From positions 1 through 15,128 of the forward strand of contig DATBKE010000048.1 in NCBI GenBank assembly GCA_036556085.1: 15,128 nucleotides of DNA, written 5' to 3'. The notes under the pieces were generated by a model. That model ran no database searches. It saw only the letters and a program-made list of their open reading frames with translations, and was not told the DNA's origin. This document shows, piece by piece, positions 12,148-15,128 of this stretch (within the stretch, counting starts at the first letter, position 1; each line of letters opens with the position of its first letter). The position numbers were made by a program, and so were the translations under genes. Source of the stretch: JACCTH01 sp036556085 (GTDB lineage Bacteria; Actinomycetota; Acidimicrobiia; Spongiisociales; ZC4RG35).

Positions 12148-14381
12148 TCATCCAATCGGCCTTTGGCGAGGACGTCTGGTCGCTCACTTGGTCGGGCCTG
12201 CGAGAGGCTGCTGCTCTGGAGTCGATCTTCTCGTTGGCGAACGGCTTTCTCGGGGTCAGGGCCAGTTTCGAACAGGGTCCGCCCGCCCATCAACCGGGCT
12301 CGTTGATCAACGGCTTCCACGAGGTTTGGCTCATCACCTATGCCGAACCGGGATACGGATACGCCAACGTCGGACAAACGATTCTGTACGTGCCGGACGC
12401 AATCGAGCTGGCATACCTCGAAGAGGAATACCCCCGCCCCCTCGAAGATGCCGAGGTTGAGCGGCGCCTCGATCTGCGAAGGGGAACCGTCGTCACCGTG
12501 GTGCGATGGCCCGACCTCGAACTTCGCTGGGAGCGACTGGTTTCGTTGGTTCATCCGGGCGTGCTGGCGATCAAGGTCGAGGGCGGAGGGCCCGAGTCGC
12601 AATTCGCGTCCGGATGGCACTATCGCCACGACATCGACGATGCCGACACAGTTGAACTGGTCTTCGATCCCCGCAGTGCTCGCACCCTTCCAACCCGCGC
12701 CCTCAGCGCCGGGGATTTGATTACCGCCGACGGCATCCCGCAGACGGTTTTCCGTACCCTGGCTTCCGATCTGTCCCTTTCGGTCGCTACCGACCACAAA
12801 GCCGATGCTGTCAAGATCAGCCGCTTCGACGTCGACGAGCTTGTCGTCCTCGCTCAAGGCCCGACGGTGGAAAAACGAGTCGCCTACGTGAGGGGGGCCG
12901 CCCTGGGGGCCGCCGCCACCGTACTCAACGGGGTGCCTGATTTCGCCGGCCTGGTCACGGAGCAAGTCGATCACCTGGCCGCCTTTTGGGAAACAGCCGC
13001 GGTGAAGATCGGGGCCGGGCCGCGTCTTCAACAAGCAGTCAACTGGAATATCTTTCAGCTTCACCAGTCCTCGGCTCACCTCGCCAATACCGGCATCCCG
13101 GCCAAAGGCCTCTCCGGGCGTGGTTATGAAGGACATTATTTCTGGGACAGCGAGATCTTCGTCCTGCCGTTTCTCGCCCACATCGACCCCCCGGCAGCCG
13201 CTCGCCTCATCGCCTTCCGGCATTCGATTTTGCCCGCCGCCCGCGAGCGAGCGGCGATTCTGAACCAGAACGGGGCGCTGTTTCCTTGGCGCACCATCTC
13301 CGGAGAGGAGGCGTCGTCGTACTACGAAGCGGGGACGGCCCAATACCACATCAACGCCGACATCGTCTACGGAATCGACTCGTATCTCCGCGCCACCAAC
13401 GATCACCAGATCCTCATCGACTACGGCGTCGAGATCGCCGTGGAGACCGCCCGCTTGTGGGCTGACCTCGGACACTTCGAAAGCGATGCCTTCCACTTCT
13501 CAACCGTGACCGGCCCCGACGAATACTCCGCTCTGGTTGATGACAATGCCTACACGAACTTGATGGCTCGTTTCAATCTGGTGCGGGCCGTGGAATGGAC
13601 GACATGGATGGGGGCGCAGCATCCCGATGAGTTCGCGCGTCTCTCCGAGGTCCTCGAACTCGAGGACGGCGAGGTCGACTCATGGCGACGAATCTCGAGC
13701 GCGGTCTTCATCCCGCACGACGCCGAGCGCAACCTGACCCCTCAAGATGCGCGCTTCTTCTCGCGCAAGCCTTGGGATTGGAGCGTTCCCCGCTCGCAGC
13801 ATCCTCTCTTGTTGTTCTTTCATCCCTTGGTGATCTACCGCCACCAGGTTCTCAAACAAGCCGACGTAGTTATGGCGATGTACCTTCTCCCAGAGCTCTT
13901 TTCGCCCGAGTTGACCAAGAGCAACTTCGACTTCTACGACCCCCTCACCACCAGAGATTCCTCCCTCTCGGCTCCGATCCAGGCTGCAGTCGCCGCCCGA
14001 GTTGGATATCTGAAACCGGCCCTCTCCTACTTTGAGGAAGCGGCCCTCCTTGACCTGGAAAACCGCGCCGGCAACACCGCCGATGGACTTCACCTCGCCA
14101 CCGCCGGCGGCACCTGGCAGGCCCTGATCTACGGTTTCGGCGGGTTCAGCCACGACTCCTCTGGAGCTCGCTTCGACCCTCGGTTGCCCCCGTCCTGGAC
14201 TGGCCTCGAGTTCAACGTCCGCATCAACGGGTCGCTAGTTCACGCCGCATTGAGAGCGGAGACGCTGACATTGGCAGTGGTGGCCGGCGATCCGGTAGCC
14301 CTGAGAGTCCGCGATGAGGAAGTCACCGTCACCGCGGAACCGCGCGACTACTCGGTACCCAGCAGGTGGATCGACGTTTAG
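12144..14381 (+). CDS. glycoside hydrolase family 65 enzyme (trehalose/maltose/kojibiose phosphorylase or trehalase type)
   Basis: This 745-residue protein has the GH65 layout: an N-terminal beta-sandwich (about 1-260), a linker, an (alpha/alpha)6 barrel (about 295-680) and a small C-terminal beta domain. Hallmarks are S-L-A-N-G-F-L-G-V-R near 29-38, G-Y-E-G-H-Y-F-W-D-S-E (W334, D335, E337), and T-G-P-D-E-Y-S with the predicted general acid Glu460 followed by D-D-N-A-Y-T-N. K-Q-A-D-V-V and D-S-S-L-S are the usual phosphate/sugar-site segments. Phosphorylases split an alpha-linked disaccharide with phosphate to beta-glucose-1-phosphate and glucose. In many phosphorylases the segment reads TTHxSSLS; here it is T-T-R-D-S-S-L-S (R604), so a trehalase-like activity as in mycobacterial relatives is possible. 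The GTG start overlaps the HAD stop, indicating coupling. No signal peptide, so cytoplasmic. The stop interlocks with the HNH gene. Confidence 0.92.
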   Translation: MIIQSAFGEDVWSLTWSGLREAAALESIFSLANGFLGVRASFEQGPPAHQPGSLINGFHEVWLITYAEPGYGYANVGQTILYVPDAIELAYLEEEYPRPLEDAEVERRLDLRRGTVVTVVRWPDLELRWERLVSLVHPGVLAIKVEGGGPESQFASGWHYRHDIDDADTVELVFDPRSARTLPTRALSAGDLITADGIPQTVFRTLASDLSLSVATDHKADAVKISRFDVDELVVLAQGPTVEKRVAYVRGAALGAAATVLNGVPDFAGLVTEQVDHLAAFWETAAVKIGAGPRLQQAVNWNIFQLHQSSAHLANTGIPAKGLSGRGYEGHYFWDSEIFVLPFLAHIDPPAAARLIAFRHSILPAARERAAILNQNGALFPWRTISGEEASSYYEAGTAQYHINADIVYGIDSYLRATNDHQILIDYGVEIAVETARLWADLGHFESDAFHFSTVTGPDEYSALVDDNAYTNLMARFNLVRAVEWTTWMGAQHPDEFARLSEVLELEDGEVDSWRRISSAVFIPHDAERNLTPQDARFFSRKPWDWSVPRSQHPLLLFFHPLVIYRHQVLKQADVVMAMYLLPELFSPELTKSNFDFYDPLTTRDSSLSAPIQAAVAARVGYLKPALSYFEEAALLDLENRAGNTADGLHLATAGGTWQALIYGFGGFSHDSSGARFDPRLPPSWTGLEFNVRINGSLVHAALRAETLTLAVVAGDPVALRVRDEEVTVTAEPRDYSVPSRWIDV

Positions 14382-15128
14382 GGGCTTCTGCTGCTCCCCG
14401 ATCCGGCCAGGACTCGAGCCTCCTCATGGGGCTCGATCTCGAGATGGGTGAGGCTGTGGTGATAACGACACAGCAAACACAGGTTGGCGATATCGGTCTC
14501 GCCACCCTCTGACCAGGGGACGAGGTGGTGGACATCGCACCAGCGAGGCGAGCGGTCACAGCCCGGCCAGAGACAATGCCGATCGCGGGCGATCACCGCC
14601 CGGCGAAGACCGGCGGGGATGATCCGGGTCTTGCGGCCCACATCGAGTATCTCCGAGCCAGCCCCGAAGACGATCCGGGAAAGCGAGCAGTCACAGCAGA
14701 GGGTCCGGAGGGAATCGGCGTCGAGCACCGTTCCCCCCTCGGTCTCGTGGAGACCACCCAGCTTCTGGTGCAAGGCATCAAGATCAAGGTGGAGGTTGAG
14801 ATGGGGTCGTTCCCCACCCACGGTCGGGGACTCGGAGCCGTCGAGAAAGCTTCTTCCCAGGTCCTCTAGGGCATCGGCCCGCCGTTGGCTGGTCGAGCGG
14901 GGGTCTTCGGGGGCGGGAGGCGGCATCAAGGCATCCAGGGCAGAGAGCAGGGTCTCTCCGGCCAGGGTGGGGAGGGAGAACTCCCCCCACACCATCCCGT
15001 TGGCCCGGCGGGAGATCTCAAAGTGTCTCCTTTGCAGCTGATCTGCGAGCTCGAGACGGACTCCCTCGGGGTCTACCCGGTTTCGCCAGTAGTCGAGGGT
15101 CCTCCTCGTCTCCTCGAAGCTCTCCCCC
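14378..15128 (-). CDS. DUF222 domain-containing HNH endonuclease-like protein, 5' end missing
   Basis: The frame is open from the right edge to the TAA at 14378-14380, about 250 codons, so the N-terminal part lies outside the window. The ATG at 14993-14995 is internal: the codons upstream of it continue the family pattern (Y-W-R-N-R-V-D-P-E-G, then H-F-E-I-S-R-R-A-N-G-M-V-W-G). This is the C-terminal half of DUF222. The HNH domain follows near the end: C-L-W-P-G-C-D, then W-C-D-V-H-H-L-V-P-W with the His pair at 14525-14530, G-G-E-T-D-I-A-N-L-C-L-L-C and Y-H-H. The paired cysteines and histidines suggest a zinc-bound beta-beta-alpha-metal nuclease fold. Such genes are multicopy in actinobacteria (the 13E12 repeat family of mycobacteria belongs here), and their function is unclear. 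Confidence 0.88.
   Translation of the reverse strand, partial: GESFEETRRTLDYWRNRVDPEGVRLELADQLQRRHFEISRRANGMVWGEFSLPTLAGETLLSALDALMPPPAPEDPRSTSQRRADALEDLGRSFLDGSESPTVGGERPHLNLHLDLDALHQKLGGLHETEGGTVLDADSLRTLCCDCSLSRIVFGAGSEILDVGRKTRIIPAGLRRAVIARDRHCLWPGCDRSPRWCDVHHLVPWSEGGETDIANLCLLCRYHHSLTHLEIEPHEEARVLAGSGSSRSP

Noticed and set aside
11931..13496. A 521-codon open frame on the minus strand opposite the HAD and GH65 genes
   Set aside because: It lies antisense to two genes with complete catalytic motifs. Its translation has no recognisable domain and the biased composition of a shadow frame in GC-rich DNA.
14993..14995. ATG at 14995 as the start of the HNH gene
   Set aside because: The frame stays open to the right edge and the upstream codons encode typical DUF222 sequence, so the gene is cut off rather than starting here.
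1..15128. CRISPR arrays, insertion sequences, tRNA/rRNA genes, riboswitches, attachment sites
   Set aside because: I saw no regularly spaced repeats, transposase or integrase motifs, or cloverleaf or rRNA sequence on either strand. Gaps are at most 118 bp, too small for most of these. Small structured RNAs cannot be fully excluded without covariance-model searches.

Overview
This is a gene-dense, GC-rich stretch (I estimate a little over 60% GC, not computed) from what is most likely a free-living actinobacterium, perhaps an uncultured acidimicrobial-type lineage. The placement is inference. It rests on an F420-type LLM oxidoreductase, several acyl-CoA dehydrogenase-fold proteins, a regulator-kinase-HtrA block ordered like mycobacterial mprA-mprB-pepD, a HAD plus GH65 pair like Rv3400-Rv3401, a DUF222/HNH protein, and many starts with a TANNNT -10 box 6-7 nt upstream, as expected for leaderless mRNAs. 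There are no tRNA, rRNA, CRISPR or insertion sequences, and no gap longer than 118 bp.

Layout. 1-183 (-): 5' end of an AbiEi-type winged-helix protein, cut by the left edge. 280-1932 (-): DUF885 putative metallopeptidase. 1992-3041 (+): APH-fold kinase of the ACAD10/FadE36 type. 3038-3976 (-) and 3997-5112 (-): LLM oxidoreductase and an HsaA/DszC-like flavin monooxygenase. 5205-5798 (+): TetR regulator divergent from the monooxygenase. 5795-6883 (-): acyl-CoA dehydrogenase. 6904-8271 (+): aromatic amino acid decarboxylase, divergent from the dehydrogenase across an 18-bp inverted repeat. 8268-9359 (-), 9448-10635 (-), 10632-11306 (-): HtrA-like protease, histidine kinase and OmpR-type regulator. 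11425-12147 (+) and 12144-14381 (+): HAD phosphosugar mutase and GH65 enzyme, overlapping by four bases. 14378-15128 (-): DUF222/HNH protein, cut by the right edge.

How the genes work together. The segment from 1992 to 6883 looks like a catabolic locus for acyl-CoA or hydrophobic substrates under a local TetR regulator; the substrate cannot be read from sequence. The 8268-11306 block is an envelope-stress module: the regulator and kinase form an operon ending in an intrinsic terminator, and the protease has its own promoter carrying a motif (GCGCTAAAC) also found upstream of the regulator. The HAD/GH65 pair would split an alpha-glucosyl disaccharide and feed beta-glucose-1-phosphate into glucose-6-phosphate.

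The most striking features are architectural. All four convergent gene junctions interlock by exactly 4 bases through a shared YTAR, using all four possible sequences (TTAA, CTAG, CTAA, TTAG). Six starts have a TANNNT hexamer at a fixed 6-7 nt. I did not find a convincing new defence system, mobile element or RNA system.
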